Part shown: one piece after another, positions 23,939 to 34,510 of the stretch | How positions within the stretch are numbered: position 1 is the stretch's first letter | How the letters are laid out: the number at the start of each line of letters is the position of its first letter | Assembly (NCBI RefSeq): GCF_027257155.1 | Contig: NZ_JAPWDU010000002.1 | Span: 496,001-560,000 of the forward strand | Origin: Cerasicoccus sp. TK19100 | Lineage (GTDB): Bacteria > Verrucomicrobiota > Verrucomicrobiia > Opitutales > Cerasicoccaceae | Reading direction: 5' to 3' | DNA length: 64,000 nt | Position numbers and translations under genes: made by a program | The notes under the pieces: model-generated | Told to the model about the DNA's origin: nothing | Databases searched by the model: none | What the model saw: the letters and a program-made list of their open reading frames with translations, nothing else

Positions 23939-25591
23939 TTACCACTGCTTCTTCGAGCAACCGATGGCCACCATCACGATGCCAGCGGCACCCTGTAGCC
24001 CAAGGACCGTCAGCGCGAGCCATGGGGACGTAATCCACTCCGAATGCGAGTCGCGATAGGCGTCGAAAATACGGCTATCGATCATGGAGCTCATGTAGCC
24101 GCCCCAGCCCCAGTAGGCGTTGATGAACGGGCGGCAGACCCAGATCAGGTAGCTCGGCAGCGCCAGCACCACGCCGGACAAAGGCAACTGAAAACCGACC
24201 AAGTAGATCGACAAGAGCGAGGCTTTTTCCGCCGAGCGAAACAGCGCGCTGAAGCCCAGGCAGACCAGCGTCATCGACACACAAACGCCCGCCAAAACTG
24301 CGATCTGCGGCAGCCATGGGCCGGGAAATTGACAGATCACCTTTACGAACGCCGTCATCCACGCACCTTGCAGCGCGGCGAGCACGCCAACGAAGATCAG
24401 CTTGGACAAGGCATATGCGCCGACACTCAGGCCCGACAGGCGCTCCTTTTCGTAAATAGTGCGCTCACCTGCGATTTCGCGCGCGCCGTTGTTGGAGCCC
24501 ATCAGCGTGAGCAGAATCACCTGAAACATGATCAGCCCCGTGACCAGTGAGGCGGTCTCCATTTTTTCAATGCGTATCTGAATCTCCTCCTGCATTTGCT
24601 GCAGGGTGTCGACCCGCTCCAGGGCCAGGCTCTCGATTTGCGGCAGCCCATCGAGCGCGAAGATCACCACCAGACACGGGAAGCCGAAGGTAATGGCCAG
24701 CGTCAACCAGAGGTAGCCGGTATCGCGGAAAAACAACACCATGCGTCGGCTAAGCAAGGTCATCAGCTGCGCCGCCATCGACGGGCGCTTTTCCGTGGGG
24801 TGGTCGGCCCGCTTGGGCGGTGGTGTTTGCAGCGCCTGCTTAGCCTGGGCCCAGCGCTCTTGCCAGTGGCTCAGCTCGTGCTGGTTGAGCAGGTCGTAGA
24901 GGTGCAACGCGTCGGGGATGCCGAAGTAGGCGCAGAGCTCTTCGTTGTTGCCCTGGAAGACGACATCGCCCTCGTATACGACCGTAATACGGTCAAAAAG
25001 CTCCAGCTTGGCGAGGTTGTGGATAATGCACAGGAAGGTCTTGCCATCGCGCTCGCTGAGTTGGCGCAGCAGCGCGAGAATCTGGTCTTCGGACAACGGG
25101 TCGAGGCCGGAGGTCACCTCATCACAGACCAGGCACTGTGGGTCGAGCGTCATTTCCAGCCCAAGGCCGAGGCGGCGCAATTGCCCCCCCGAAAGCGACT
25201 CCACTCGCTTTTCCCGGTGCTGGGCCAGGCCGATGGTTTCCAAAATATTCTCTAGGCGCTCCTTACGCTTGGCGGCGTCGGCCACATTTAGCTGGAGCGT
25301 AAAGCGGATCGACTCCTCCACCGTTAGCTTTGACTGGGCGATGCTAAACTGTGGCGCGAACCCCACGTGCCCCACGAGATCCTCTGAGCGGGTGATTTTC
25401 TGATCCCCGAAATAGGCCTCGCCCTCCGAGGGAAGGATGCCCAGAATTGCTTTCATGAGGGTGGTTTTACCACAACCGGAGGGGCCGATCACGGCATTGA
25501 GCCCGCCATCGAGGAACTCCGCGGATGCTCCGCTCAGGATCATGGGGCCCTGGCCGCCGGCGCGGACAATCATATTTTTGCAACGAAGCAT
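23939..25591 (-). CDS. ABCG-like half transporter (ATPase-permease fusion)
   Basis: A 550-aa protein with an N-terminal ATPase and a C-terminal ABC-2 membrane domain, the order of eukaryotic ABCG half transporters. Walker [10 protein letters not shown] is at residues 36-44, the signature is [14 protein letters not shown], and Walker [15 protein letters not shown] charged linker (~235-270) leads to about six membrane helices in residues ~280-550, with the conserved [20 protein letters not shown] amphipathic region. The substrate could be a lipid, hopanoid or hydrophobic compound, but no evidence fixes it. The following gene at 23275 is translationally coupled. Confidence 0.88.
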   Translation of the reverse strand: MLRCKNMIVRAGGQGPMILSGASAEFLDGGLNAVIGPSGCGKTTLMKAILGILPSEGEAYFGDQKITRSEDLVGHVGFAPQFSIAQSKLTVEESIRFTLQLNVADAAKRKERLENILETIGLAQHREKRVESLSGGQLRRLGLGLEMTLDPQCLVCDEVTSGLDPLSEDQILALLRQLSERDGKTFLCIIHNLAKLELFDRITVVYEGDVVFQGNNEELCAYFGIPDALHLYDLLNQHELSHWQERWAQAKQALQTPPPKRADHPTEKRPSMAAQLMTLLSRRMVLFFRDTGYLWLTLAITFGFPCLVVIFALDGLPQIESLALERVDTLQQMQEEIQIRIEKMETASLVTGLIMFQVILLTLMGSNNGAREIAGERTIYEKERLSGLSVGAYALSKLIFVGVLAALQGAWMTAFVKVICQFPGPWLPQIAVLAGVCVSMTLVCLGFSALFRSAEKASLLSIYLVGFQLPLSGVVLALPSYLIWVCRPFINAYWGWGGYMSSMIDSRIFDAYRDSHSEWITSPWLALTVLGLQGAAGIVMVAIGCSKKQW

Positions 25592-25634
25592 GAATCAAAA
25601 AAGCGTTTGCGTGGTTTAAGAGGATTGATTGACA

Positions 25635-26237
25635 ATGATTGTGGCAATGAGAAAAAACATCCCTCTTTATTTACTCCTCGGTTTGCTAATGGCGTTCACC
25701 CCGCTACAGGCAATCAAGGTCAAGGAAAACGCCTTGCGCAACAAGCGCTTGTTCGGCATCGAGATGCCGACGAACCTACAGTCGTTCTACGGGCGGCACG
25801 ATCGGCTGAATTCCGTCTCACTACAAGAGTATCAGGCAGGCCCCTACAAGGTGACCGAGGTGGTTATCGACATTGCGTCCAGCCCCTGCCAAGTGCGGAT
25901 CTACCACACCGAAGTCGGCTCGCTGCAGGATGCCCACGCAGCTGCGCCAACGGGCCCCACCGACAAGAAGCCGAATATTCCGTCTCAAGTGCAAAAGGTG
26001 GCCGACAAAGGTCGCAGCAAGATCAACGAAATCAACCCGCCGGTCATTAAGGATTACCCGATCACCACTCACGCCAAGACCATTGAGTTCCGCGTGTCTA
26101 CCAAAGAAGAGCTGGAGGAATTTTATCGCCTGTTTGTCGGTGCCTACACCCAAAATAATGCCGTTGGTGCCGCCGATGAAGGAGACGATGAAGCCTCGGC
26201 CCGTGGACTGGCTGGCACCATTTTCCAGTTGGAATAA
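25635..26237 (+). CDS. Exported hypothetical protein
   Basis: A ~200-aa secreted protein. The start region offers ATGs at 25635 and 25647; an AGAGGA-type ribosome site favours 25635. A signal peptide is clear (IPLYLLLGLLMAFTPLQA). The mature region (IEMPTNLQSFYGRHDRLNSVSLQEYQ..., VTEVVIDIASSPCQVRIYHTE) has no recognised domain. A proline/lysine-rich linker separates it from a C-terminal segment with IEFRVSTKEELEEFYRLFVGAY. It is divergent from the ABC transporter gene. No function is proposed. Confidence 0.7.
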   Translation: MIVAMRKNIPLYLLLGLLMAFTPLQAIKVKENALRNKRLFGIEMPTNLQSFYGRHDRLNSVSLQEYQAGPYKVTEVVIDIASSPCQVRIYHTEVGSLQDAHAAAPTGPTDKKPNIPSQVQKVADKGRSKINEINPPVIKDYPITTHAKTIEFRVSTKEELEEFYRLFVGAYTQNNAVGAADEGDDEASARGLAGTIFQLE

Positions 26238-26429
26238 GCACGGCTCGCGATCGGTTAATCTTTGCCGTGACCCATTAGGAACTTTGCCTGACGGGCCACC
26301 GGCTCACTGATTTGTGCTTCCACAACTCGCATGGTGGAAGGAAAATGTCTGTCCGCTGTCATTTTTCATTCCCAGACACCCCCAAAAGCATAATGTGTAT
26401 GGTAAAATGAACCCATTGCCCACCCGTTA

Positions 26430-29390
26430 ATGCCCCAAATCCCCCAAGGACCGTTTACGCCAAGTCATCGCGGTGAATTTTTCGCCGGAGCTGAGTGCAT
26501 CTGGAAGCTAGAGCTTTCCCAGAGCTACAATTGCCACTTGGCCTTTCGAAAATCATTTACCTGCGAATACGAGCTGTTCGCCGGCGAGCTTCGCATTAGC
26601 GCCAGTGACACCTACCGGTTGTTTATCAACGGCGCGGCAGTCGGTGAAGGCCCGGCCCGGAGCGAACGCGGCCAATGCTATGCCGATCTTTACGATGTCT
26701 CCCTGCTGCCTTTCACGCCCGGCGAAAATATCATTACGGTTCTCGCGCTAAATAAGAACTTGGCGGAGCACGGGCAGCCCCCCAAGAACGGCGCGCTTAT
26801 CGCATCTCTCCTCGCCCACGACATTCGGGGAAACACCGTTAAGGTTCTCACTGGACCGGATTGGAAAGTTAGCGTGGCCGACTGGTATGTCACCCCTGCT
26901 CCCCGCCGCTTTTTTCCCGTGGGCTTCAACGAACACGTCGATTTTCGACGGGTCCAACACGACATCCTCGCGTTCAACTATCCCGACGATGACTGGGAAC
27001 TCGCAGACGTGGTTGGCGACACCCACATGGCGCAATGCCTCAAGCGCCCGATCCCGCCCTACAAACAGAACCACATATTTCCCAAGCGGATCCTTCGTTA
27101 CGGCAAGCTGGGTGAGCAATCGGGCATCATGGGCGTCGCGCTTAGCCAAACGCAACCATTCGACGCCCAGCACGCGCAGTTTCGGACATGGGTTTACGCG
27201 GAAAAAGACGTCGCGGAGGCCTATCTGTATTTCGGCTGCGACAACTACTCGCGCGTGCTTTTAAACGGTGACGAAATCTGGACTCAGGGCGAGCCCGACC
27301 ACGGGTTCATTCATCATCTAAGCCATTACGAGGCGGCAACTTATGAGGGTATGATTCACGGCCAAGGGCTGCGCTACGAACCCAATACCAGTTGCCGTGA
27401 ACGTGCGGCTTGCCAACTAAATACCGGTTGGAACGAACTCATTGTTGAGGTCAATTTCCTGAATCATGGCTACGGCTTTGAGCTGGTCTTTTGTGATTCG
27501 AAAACAGATTTACCGCTGCCGTTAATCTGCAGTGCGGAACAAAACGCTAAAACACAACACGGTTGGCACTGGCGCGAAAAGGACACCGAGATATGGCAGC
27601 CTCTGCCGACTGATTTGCCCGACCACCGCCCCTGGCTATCGCCCTCGCACTTGGCAGCCTGGGACCAGCGTATGTCAACCACCGCCAATGAATCCATTGA
27701 GTCGTTATTCCGACTGGGCGTTGATGAGGAAGTCGCCGTTTTGCAACCGGGAGAGTTTATTGAACTTGAGTTGGAAACCTACGCGATTGGCTACCTGAAA
27801 CTACAGCTCACAGGGCCAGCCGGAAGCATCATCGACTTCGCCATTGCCGAGCGGGATGACGCAGACAGTGATCGGCTGCCATTCCTGAACAATGGCCTTT
27901 GGTTGGCCGAGCGCATCGTCCTGAGTGGCGATGAAAATTTCTACACCGGACTCGAACGCCGTGGCGGCCGCTTTCTGTACCTATGTGTGAGGCAGGCGGA
28001 TGGTCCGGTAGCGATCAACTCCGTCATGATCCGCAATATCCGCTACGGCAACAGCCGTGCTGGAGAATTCACGTGTTCAGACCCCATCCTCAACTGGATG
28101 TGGAAGGCTGGCACGCTCACCACCGAGCTGGCCACTTTCGACCTCAGTGAAGATTGCCCAACTCGTGAAATGGCTCAATGGAGCGGCGACAGCTACCTGC
28201 GCATGTTTCTACTCGCGGGTCTGTGGGGAGACATGCGCATTTCCGAGAAAGCCTTACGCGAATTCGCCGCCGACCAAACCAACGTTCGTTGGGGCCGTGC
28301 CATGGTCCCGGCTGGCTATGGCGACAGCATTGTCGACTATGCCTTGCTCTTGCCCATTTGGTCGTGGGAGCACTACCAATTGACCGGCGATAATCAGTTC
28401 CTGCCTGCCGTTTTTTCCGGCGTCAGGAATTTGCTCGAATTCGCCGCAACACAAGTAGACATCCGCGGCTACTTGATTCCAAAAGATCGACATGCCAATC
28501 AGGTGTATCTCGACATGAAACTGGTCGGTGTCGTGCGCCAGCTACCACTCGTAACTGGTTTACAGGCCTACTACGTAAAGTCTCTTGAATGCGCTGCGCT
28601 GCTTGCCGAACTGATGGAGGAGCCGAACTTGGCGCGCAACTGGCGAGACACGGCGTCGAAACTGCGCCTGCAAATTAACCACGATCTATGGGCCGTTGAC
28701 GAAGCGCTTTACGTCGATGGAGAGGACAGAGACGGAAACATCGCCCCCACCACCCGCGCCGCTACGAACTACATCATGCTCTGGGCCGACATCCCCGAGG
28801 CCCCGCAGCGCCAAGCAATTTTGCGTCAACTGTTCCCCAGAGATGCCAAGGAAAACCTTGCACTGTGGCGCAATGGCGAAGGTGTTTACTTAAAGCATTT
28901 CATGGCCGAAGCGCTTCTTAAGAACGGCCACGTAAAAGAAACCCTTCACGCATGGCGTGGGTTCTATGGCTCCATGATGAAACAACTGGAAACCATTCCC
29001 GAGGCCTGGGACCGCAGTTGGGCCGAGGAACTGCCAACCGGACAGGGAGGCACCCCATCGGCCAATGGGAATCCGGTCAGCACGGCCTCCCTACGCAGTA
29101 TGGTACACCCCTTTGGTATCAGCACCATTTGGCATTTCATCTACTACATTGGCGGCATTCAGCCAGCCAAGCCGGGCTATCGGGAAATTTTTTGGGTTCC
29201 CATGCCGGGCGATTTGGAATTCCTCAACCTCCGTTTTCCACTCCCCAATAGTAATGAATATCTTACGCTCAAGATGGAGCCCAACAGTCGCGGCGGACGC
29301 GATTTAATCCTAACTTGCCCAGACAACATCCCCGTTCACCATGACGCGCGTTGGCTCAACCAGCGGGATAGCATGCAGGTGACACCGTAG
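26430..29390 (+). CDS. GH78-type alpha-L-rhamnosidase
   Basis: A 986-aa glycosidase, the left edge of the CAZyme island. N-terminal beta-sandwich domains (LRISASDTYRLFINGAAVGEGPAR...) precede an (alpha/alpha)6 barrel. The catalytic segment EDCPTREMAQWSGDSY (E580) matches the GH78 DCPxRE...WxGD motif carrying the general acid. The family removes terminal alpha-L-rhamnose from rhamnogalacturonan, glycosides or surface glycans by inversion. No signal peptide is seen, so it probably acts on imported oligosaccharides in the cytoplasm. The upstream region has only a degenerate TGGTAAA match to the island's regulatory element. Confidence 0.9.
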   Translation: MPQIPQGPFTPSHRGEFFAGAECIWKLELSQSYNCHLAFRKSFTCEYELFAGELRISASDTYRLFINGAAVGEGPARSERGQCYADLYDVSLLPFTPGENIITVLALNKNLAEHGQPPKNGALIASLLAHDIRGNTVKVLTGPDWKVSVADWYVTPAPRRFFPVGFNEHVDFRRVQHDILAFNYPDDDWELADVVGDTHMAQCLKRPIPPYKQNHIFPKRILRYGKLGEQSGIMGVALSQTQPFDAQHAQFRTWVYAEKDVAEAYLYFGCDNYSRVLLNGDEIWTQGEPDHGFIHHLSHYEAATYEGMIHGQGLRYEPNTSCRERAACQLNTGWNELIVEVNFLNHGYGFELVFCDSKTDLPLPLICSAEQNAKTQHGWHWREKDTEIWQPLPTDLPDHRPWLSPSHLAAWDQRMSTTANESIESLFRLGVDEEVAVLQPGEFIELELETYAIGYLKLQLTGPAGSIIDFAIAERDDADSDRLPFLNNGLWLAERIVLSGDENFYTGLERRGGRFLYLCVRQADGPVAINSVMIRNIRYGNSRAGEFTCSDPILNWMWKAGTLTTELATFDLSEDCPTREMAQWSGDSYLRMFLLAGLWGDMRISEKALREFAADQTNVRWGRAMVPAGYGDSIVDYALLLPIWSWEHYQLTGDNQFLPAVFSGVRNLLEFAATQVDIRGYLIPKDRHANQVYLDMKLVGVVRQLPLVTGLQAYYVKSLECAALLAELMEEPNLARNWRDTASKLRLQINHDLWAVDEALYVDGEDRDGNIAPTTRAATNYIMLWADIPEAPQRQAILRQLFPRDAKENLALWRNGEGVYLKHFMAEALLKNGHVKETLHAWRGFYGSMMKQLETIPEAWDRSWAEELPTGQGGTPSANGNPVSTASLRSMVHPFGISTIWHFIYYIGGIQPAKPGYREIFWVPMPGDLEFLNLRFPLPNSNEYLTLKMEPNSRGGRDLILTCPDNIPVHHDARWLNQRDSMQVTP

Positions 29391-29419
29391 CTAGAGCAGG
29401 CAGGCTAGAAAATACAAAC

Positions 29420-29446
29420 GCCCGACGCCAATAAAGACGCCGGGCG
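29420..29446 (-). terminator. Probable terminator of the PEP-CTERM gene at 29470
   Basis: CGCCCG (29420-29425) pairs with CGGGCG (29441-29446), with partial pairing inside the loop. On the minus strand it is followed by TTTGTATTTTC. It lies between the convergent GH78 and PEP-CTERM genes. Confidence 0.6.
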
Positions 29447-29469
29447 CGGTTCACTGCTCCCCAAAAAAA

Positions 29470-30492
29470 TTACTTTCGGCGGCGTATTGCGACGTATCCC
29501 AATACCAGGATACCTCCGCATAGCGCGAAGCTGCTAACTTCAGGTACCGCCGTTAAATAACCACTTCCGTCAATGTAGGCAGAGCCACCATTCAACATAA
29601 TTTGTGAAAGCTGAGTGTTCGTTAAGCCCGAGGCATCAGTCCCAAATCGAATGCTGTCAACGCCCTCCACGAAGTTCATAATATTAAGCACTGTTGAAGC
29701 ATTCCAGCTAATGGCGCTGCTATCGGAAAAGCTAAGGTCGGAATCACCGGCTCCCAGGTCGATAGCCGAGTCAGCCGAAAGCTGCAGCGTGCCCATTGCA
29801 TCGGAGAAGCCGTTCGTCGAAAGCGTGCCGCCGTTGAAGACGATAGCACTCGTATCCGCGATGCGATCAGCGGCTCCCAGCAGCAGCGTTCCACTAGTAA
29901 GCGTCGTCGCTCCGGTGTAAGTATTTGCGCCATTGAGCCTGAGCGTTCCAACGCCCACCAACGAGATTCCGTTTGCACCACTCACATCGCCATTAATCTG
30001 AAAAGTGCCAGACGTATCCTTCACATTAATGTTGAGATTACTGTTCAGTATTACCCCGGTATTGATCTCCATCGTTGGATTCGCAAACAGGTTTTGGTAA
30101 TTCAGAGTGGCAGAACCACTAGTGGTTTGAAAAACAAGACTGGCAGACCCTCCAGACACATTGTTTACCTCATACGAATGTGAACTCGCTCCACCTCCGC
30201 CACCAGATCCTAATGTCAGCGTACCAACGGTAAATGACTGATCAACACCTGCACTATTGGCGAGAATAAGTTTCTGATTAACATTAATGCCGCTCTTTTG
30301 AAGTGAAGCCACCGTATCGACACCGTCCGGAAATGAACCACCTACCCAGTTGGCACCATTGCCCCAGTAATTATCACCACCTGCATTATCAAAAGTAAAG
30401 GCGGACAACTGGGTCGCGAGCGCGGACAAGCATATAGGTGCCAGTGCCTTATGGTAATTTTTGATTATAGTTATGGCTTTTGGGGTTTTCAT
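29470..30492 (-). CDS. PEP-CTERM protein with autotransporter-type beta-strand repeat
   Basis: A 340-aa exported surface protein. An N-terminal signal peptide (LAPICLSALATQLSA) is followed by FDNAGGDNYWGNGANW and a Gly/Ser-rich beta-helical body. The body contains one autotransporter-associated repeat unit (LRLNGANTYTGATTLTSGTLLLG, split here for length). The C-terminus VPE-VSS, a hydrophobic stretch (FALCGGILVLGYVAI) and RRRK form the PEP-CTERM exosortase-sorting signal. Such proteins are anchored or released at the outer surface, often with exopolysaccharide. Copy 1 of the CCTAACTGNTAAAG element lies 100 bp upstream in the matching orientation. Confidence 0.9.
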   Translation of the reverse strand: MKTPKAITIIKNYHKALAPICLSALATQLSAFTFDNAGGDNYWGNGANWVGGSFPDGVDTVASLQKSGINVNQKLILANSAGVDQSFTVGTLTLGSGGGGGASSHSYEVNNVSGGSASLVFQTTSGSATLNYQNLFANPTMEINTGVILNSNLNINVKDTSGTFQINGDVSGANGISLVGVGTLRLNGANTYTGATTLTSGTLLLGAADRIADTSAIVFNGGTLSTNGFSDAMGTLQLSADSAIDLGAGDSDLSFSDSSAISWNASTVLNIMNFVEGVDSIRFGTDASGLTNTQLSQIMLNGGSAYIDGSGYLTAVPEVSSFALCGGILVLGYVAIRRRK

Positions 30493-30591
30493 GATCAGAT
30501 CTTTCGATAGGGGTTAGGAATCAAGCGAGAGTTCGCATGTAGATAACTAATAGGAGTAATCATGCCTAAGACTATTTACAGACCTTTGAAT

Positions 30592-30608
30592 CTTTATCAG
30601 TTAGGTAA
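30592..30608 (-). promoter_or_regulatory. CCTAACTGNTAAAG element, copy 1
   Basis: Reads TTACCTAACTGATAAAG on the minus strand, ~100 bp before the PEP-CTERM gene start at 30492. TTACC and GATAA form an imperfect dyad around TAACT. Identical over 17 bases to copy 3. Confidence 0.75.
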
Positions 30609-30686
30609 GCCATCATTGAAGATTCCTAAAAAGTTCTAAGATCATGTACGGGAACTTTCAGCCAGCAAAGACGCCGCTACCATGAG

Positions 30687-30701
30687 CCCTAACTGGTAAA
30701 G
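30687..30701 (+). promoter_or_regulatory. CCTAACTGNTAAAG element, copy 2
   Basis: Reads CCCTAACTGGTAAAG on the plus strand, ~230 bp before the GH94 gene that leads a four-gene operon. Confidence 0.75.
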
Positions 30702-30928
30702 CATGCCCAATCTTGTGAACGGATTCTCCTGCATCAGAATTGTGCAAAGTTCGGGCAAGGTCAGTCTTCTCATTCGCTGACCGGTATTGCCCTCCACGCC
30801 CCCGCCGAGTGCAAGATGTGGGACAGCGTTTGCCCCTAACCAAGGCTACAAAACCAAGGCCATTCATCGAAAACAAACACTACAACCAACGACAGGAATC
30901 TTCCCCAAGCGTTTACGCCCAATAAAAC

Positions 30929-33307
30929 ATGAGCAGCTCATACGGATACTTTGACGACTCGAATCGCGAGTACGTCATCACTCGCCCCAACACGCCACGC
31001 CCTTGGAGCAACTACATCGGCAACGCCAACTTTGGTGGTGTCATTACCAACAATGCCGCAGGCTACACCTTTTATCGGTCTGCTGCTCAGGGGAAGTTGA
31101 CTCGCTACAAATTTAACGCCCATGCAGGCGAGCTTAACGGTCGCTATGTTTACCTGCGCGACCAAGCCAATGGCGATTTCTGGAGCATTTCCTGGATGCC
31201 CGTTAAAAAACCACTGGCCCAATTTGAAAGCACCTGTCGCCATGGCACCGGCTATACGTGTATTGAGTCGACATACGGCTCGATAGCCAGCGAAGTCACA
31301 TACTTTACGCCAGCCGGGGCGCTCTACGAAGTGTGGCGAATCACCGTTACCAACACCGGTAAACAAGCCCGTCACCTCAAAGTATTTCCGTGTGTGGAGC
31401 CCCAGTGTAACTGGAGCGCCGAAGACGACACGAAAAACCTGCAATACAATCAATACATCAGCGTAACGACCGGGACGCAAAACCTGATCGATATCGGCAG
31501 TAACATCAACATGCCGGAAGACCCCGGGCATTTTGAAAACAAGGATCAGGCGCGACACACATTTTTCGGTTTGGCCGGAGCCAAGGCCAACGCGTTCGAC
31601 GCCGACCTGACGACCTTCCTCGGTACCTATGGGACTTACGCTGCCCCCGAGGCCGTGGTTCAGGGCCGTTGCTCCAACTCCACTGCTTCCGGCGACATGC
31701 CAGCCGCAGCCTTTGAAATCGAACTACAGTTGGCCCCCGGTGAAAGCAAAACTTTCGCCTGTGTCTTCGGCGTTGGTAAAGCCGAAGTCGAGGGCCGGGT
31801 AGCATTGCAATCGATGGCGAGCACTGAGCAGATCGATGCGGCGCTGAATACCATTAAAACCGAGACGCATCAGAAACTGCAATCCTTCGAAGTGCAAACA
31901 CCCGATGCTGGCTTCAACAGCATGCTCAACACGTGGGCACCCTACAACTGCCTGATGACATTCTATTGGTCGCGCACGGCCAGCCTGGTTTACGCAGGTG
32001 AGCGCGACGGCCTTGGCTTCCGCGACACCATGCAGGACATGCTCGGCGCGATGGCGATAGAGCTGGACGAAGCACAGCGACGCATCGAACTCCTCCTGAC
32101 CGGGCAGTTGGCCAACGGCGGTGCCCTGCCGGTTGTCAAACCCTTTGCCCATACCCCTGGCGCAATGCAGGAGCCCGATCATTACCGCGCCGACGACTGC
32201 CTTTGGTTCTTCAATGCCATCCCGGAATTCGTCAGGGAATCGGGCAATATCGACTTTTATAAAAAAGTCCTTCCCTACGCCGACAAAGGCAACGACACGG
32301 TGCTGGCGCACATGCGCCGCGCGATGGAATTCAACTTCGAGCGTTGCGGTGCCCACGGCCTTCCCTGCGGCTTACACGCCGACTGGAATGATTGCCTACG
32401 GCTCGGAGAATCGGGTGAGTCCATCTTCGTCGCTTTCCAGCTTCGCTTTGCGCTGCGCGAATACATCGACATTTGCGAACGCCTAAGCGAGCCGGAAGAG
32501 AAGGAATGGGCCACCGAAAAGCTTAAGGCATACGATACCGCCTTGGCCGAGCATGCCTGGGACGGGCAATGGTATTTGCGCGCCTATCGACATGACGGGC
32601 TCAAGTTCGGCTCTCAGGAAAATGAGGAAGGCAGCATCTTCATGAACCCGCAAGCGTGGGCCATCATCAGTGGACACGCGGACGATGAACGCGCAGCTCA
32701 ATCCATGCAGGCGCTAAGGGATAAGCTGTCGACGGAGTATGGAGTCATGCTTTGCAGTCCACCCTACGTGAAAACCGATCCCAAGGTCGCCTTGTCCGTG
32801 CTGTTCAATCCTGGCATGAAGGAAAACGCTGGCATCTTTAACCACACGCAGGGCTGGGCGGTCATCGCGGAAGCCATGCTCGGGCACGGCGACCAAGCAT
32901 GGCAGTATTTTCAAGCTTCGATGCCCGCCAGCTATAATGACAGAGCTGACCTGCGTGAAGTCGAACCATACGTCGTCTGCCAAAGCACACACAGCCAATA
33001 CAGCCCACGCTTCGGTGCTGGCCGTGTTTCCTGGCTGTCGGGCAGCGCGACCTGGAACTACCACGCCGCGACGCAATACATCCTCGGCATCCGCCCCGAC
33101 TACGATGGGCTGCGAATCGCTCCCTGCCTGCCAAGCCATTGGCCGGAAGTCAGCATTAGCCGCACGTTCCGCGGCAAACGTTTCGACATCACGATACGCA
33201 ACGGAAGTGGTCAGCCGAAAATCGTATGCAATGGGCAATCGCTTCCATCCAATCTCATCTCCATGGAGCTTGCTGAAGCCAGCAACCAAATCCTCGTCAC
33301 TCTTTAA
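30929..33307 (+). CDS. GH94 glycoside phosphorylase, cellobiose-phosphorylase-like
   Basis: A 792-aa cytoplasmic enzyme of the cellobiose phosphorylase type, which splits a beta-glucosyl disaccharide with phosphate to give alpha-glucose-1-phosphate and a sugar. The N-terminus [22 protein letters not shown] and the [20 protein letters not shown] stretch are hallmarks of this subgroup. The barrel carries [11 protein letters not shown] (residues ~484-493), where the catalytic acid lies in known members. The acceptor could be glucose or another sugar; the neighbouring GH130 suggests gluco-mannan breakdown. There is no signal peptide. First gene of an operon with GH130, GDSL and CE4 genes (gaps of 10-17 bp). 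Confidence 0.9.
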   Translation: MSSSYGYFDDSNREYVITRPNTPRPWSNYIGNANFGGVITNNAAGYTFYRSAAQGKLTRYKFNAHAGELNGRYVYLRDQANGDFWSISWMPVKKPLAQFESTCRHGTGYTCIESTYGSIASEVTYFTPAGALYEVWRITVTNTGKQARHLKVFPCVEPQCNWSAEDDTKNLQYNQYISVTTGTQNLIDIGSNINMPEDPGHFENKDQARHTFFGLAGAKANAFDADLTTFLGTYGTYAAPEAVVQGRCSNSTASGDMPAAAFEIELQLAPGESKTFACVFGVGKAEVEGRVALQSMASTEQIDAALNTIKTETHQKLQSFEVQTPDAGFNSMLNTWAPYNCLMTFYWSRTASLVYAGERDGLGFRDTMQDMLGAMAIELDEAQRRIELLLTGQLANGGALPVVKPFAHTPGAMQEPDHYRADDCLWFFNAIPEFVRESGNIDFYKKVLPYADKGNDTVLAHMRRAMEFNFERCGAHGLPCGLHADWNDCLRLGESGESIFVAFQLRFALREYIDICERLSEPEEKEWATEKLKAYDTALAEHAWDGQWYLRAYRHDGLKFGSQENEEGSIFMNPQAWAIISGHADDERAAQSMQALRDKLSTEYGVMLCSPPYVKTDPKVALSVLFNPGMKENAGIFNHTQGWAVIAEAMLGHGDQAWQYFQASMPASYNDRADLREVEPYVVCQSTHSQYSPRFGAGRVSWLSGSATWNYHAATQYILGIRPDYDGLRIAPCLPSHWPEVSISRTFRGKRFDITIRNGSGQPKIVCNGQSLPSNLISMELAEASNQILVTL

Positions 33308-33321
33308 GCCAAAATTACCGC

Positions 33322-34500
33322 ATGAATAACACCTATCAAACGCGTCGCGACCAAATCACCCAGAGCTATCAAGCGCTCATCCAAACGCCCAACGAGGTGA
33401 ATACCCATTGGACAAACGGCTGGTATGAACGCTGGAAGAACCCTGTGCTGACGGCGGCGCACGTGCCCCCGCATTGGCGCTACGATTACAATCCGGAAAC
33501 CAATCCGCACTTCCTGGAACGCCTGGGTATCAATGCCATTTGTAACCCTGGTGCCATCGAAATGGATGGCAAATTTTTGTTGGTTGGCCGCGTCGAAGGC
33601 TTTGACCGCAAATCGTTTTTCGCGGTGGCGGAAAGCCCGAACGGAGTCGACCAATTTCAGTTTTGGGATGAGCCGATTGTCATGCCCGAAACCGACGTGC
33701 CAGACACCAACGTTTATGACATGCGCCTGGTTCGCCATGAAGATGGCTGGATCTACGGCCTCTTCTGCACGGAGCGCAAAGACCCGAACGCGAAGCCCGG
33801 CGACCTCTCGTCCGCCATTGCCCAGTGTGGCATCGCTAAGACCAAAGATCTCAAGACATGGACTCGTCTGCCGGACTTGAAGACCAATTCCGCTCAGCAA
33901 CGTAACGTCGTGCTGCACCCCGAGTTTATTGATGGGCAATACGCCTTCTACACACGGCCGCAGGATGGCTTTATCGATGCTGGCAACGGCGGTGGCATCG
34001 GCTGGGGACTGTGCGCAGATATTAACCATGCGCAAATTGGCGACGAGATCATTATCAACGAGCGCGCTTATCACACGATCAAGGAATCAAAGAACGGCCA
34101 AGGCCCAGCCCCAATCAAGACCGAGCACGGCTGGTTGCACATTGCTCACGGGGTCCGCGGCTGCGCGGCCGGCCTTCGCTATGTCATTTACGGGTTTATA
34201 ACGGCCTTGGATGAGCCATGGCGCATGACGCATAATCCGGGCGGATACCTGATCGCCCCAGAGGGAGAGGAACGCATTGGCGATGTGTCCAATGTCGTCT
34301 TTACCAATGGTGCCATTGCCCGCGACAATGGCGACGTGTATCTCTACTACGCCAGCTCTGACACGCGTTGCCACGTGGCCACCACGACTATAGAGCGTCT
34401 AACGGATGTCTTGATGAACACACCTGCTGACCCACTGCGCAGCGCAGCTTGCGTAGATCAACGACTGAAATTGATTCGCGCGAACCAGCAATTTCTCTAA
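33322..34500 (+). CDS. GH130 mannosylglucose phosphorylase
   Basis: A 392-aa five-bladed propeller enzyme matching 4-O-beta-D-mannosyl-D-glucose phosphorylases (GH130 subfamily 1). It converts Man-beta-1,4-Glc and phosphate to mannose-1-phosphate and glucose. Conserved parts are [19 protein letters not shown], the catalytic acid D133 in [39 protein letters not shown] and [21 protein letters not shown]. No signal peptide. It starts 14 bp after the GH94 gene. In known pathways an epimerase converts mannobiose to mannosylglucose; no epimerase gene is seen here, so direct glucomannan-derived substrates are plausible. Confidence 0.93.
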   Translation: MNNTYQTRRDQITQSYQALIQTPNEVNTHWTNGWYERWKNPVLTAAHVPPHWRYDYNPETNPHFLERLGINAICNPGAIEMDGKFLLVGRVEGFDRKSFFAVAESPNGVDQFQFWDEPIVMPETDVPDTNVYDMRLVRHEDGWIYGLFCTERKDPNAKPGDLSSAIAQCGIAKTKDLKTWTRLPDLKTNSAQQRNVVLHPEFIDGQYAFYTRPQDGFIDAGNGGGIGWGLCADINHAQIGDEIIINERAYHTIKESKNGQGPAPIKTEHGWLHIAHGVRGCAAGLRYVIYGFITALDEPWRMTHNPGGYLIAPEGEERIGDVSNVVFTNGAIARDNGDVYLYYASSDTRCHVATTTIERLTDVLMNTPADPLRSAACVDQRLKLIRANQQFL

Positions 34501-34510
34501 ACTATCCAGC

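Larger units (their letters stand above)
30493..30928. promoter_or_regulatory. Divergent control region between PEP-CTERM gene and GH94 operon
   Basis: This 436-bp gap holds two copies of CCTAACTGNTAAAG in opposite orientation, one per flanking gene, 78 bp apart. A CCGCCGAGTG word at 30802-30811 also occurs at 47001-47010, in the other plus-strand leader. No gene was supported. Confidence 0.6.

Noticed and set aside
26393-26410. Possible seventh copy of the 14-bp element before the GH78 gene
   Set aside because: Only TGGTAAA of the core is kept; the CCTAAC part is missing, so it is not counted.
30740-30925. 61-codon plus-strand frame before the GH94 gene
   Set aside because: Composition is irregular and it sits in the control region; it has no recognisable motif.
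33304-34074. 256-codon minus-strand frame opposite the GH130 gene
   Set aside because: The plus strand encodes an evident GH130 enzyme; the antisense product has no recognisable features.
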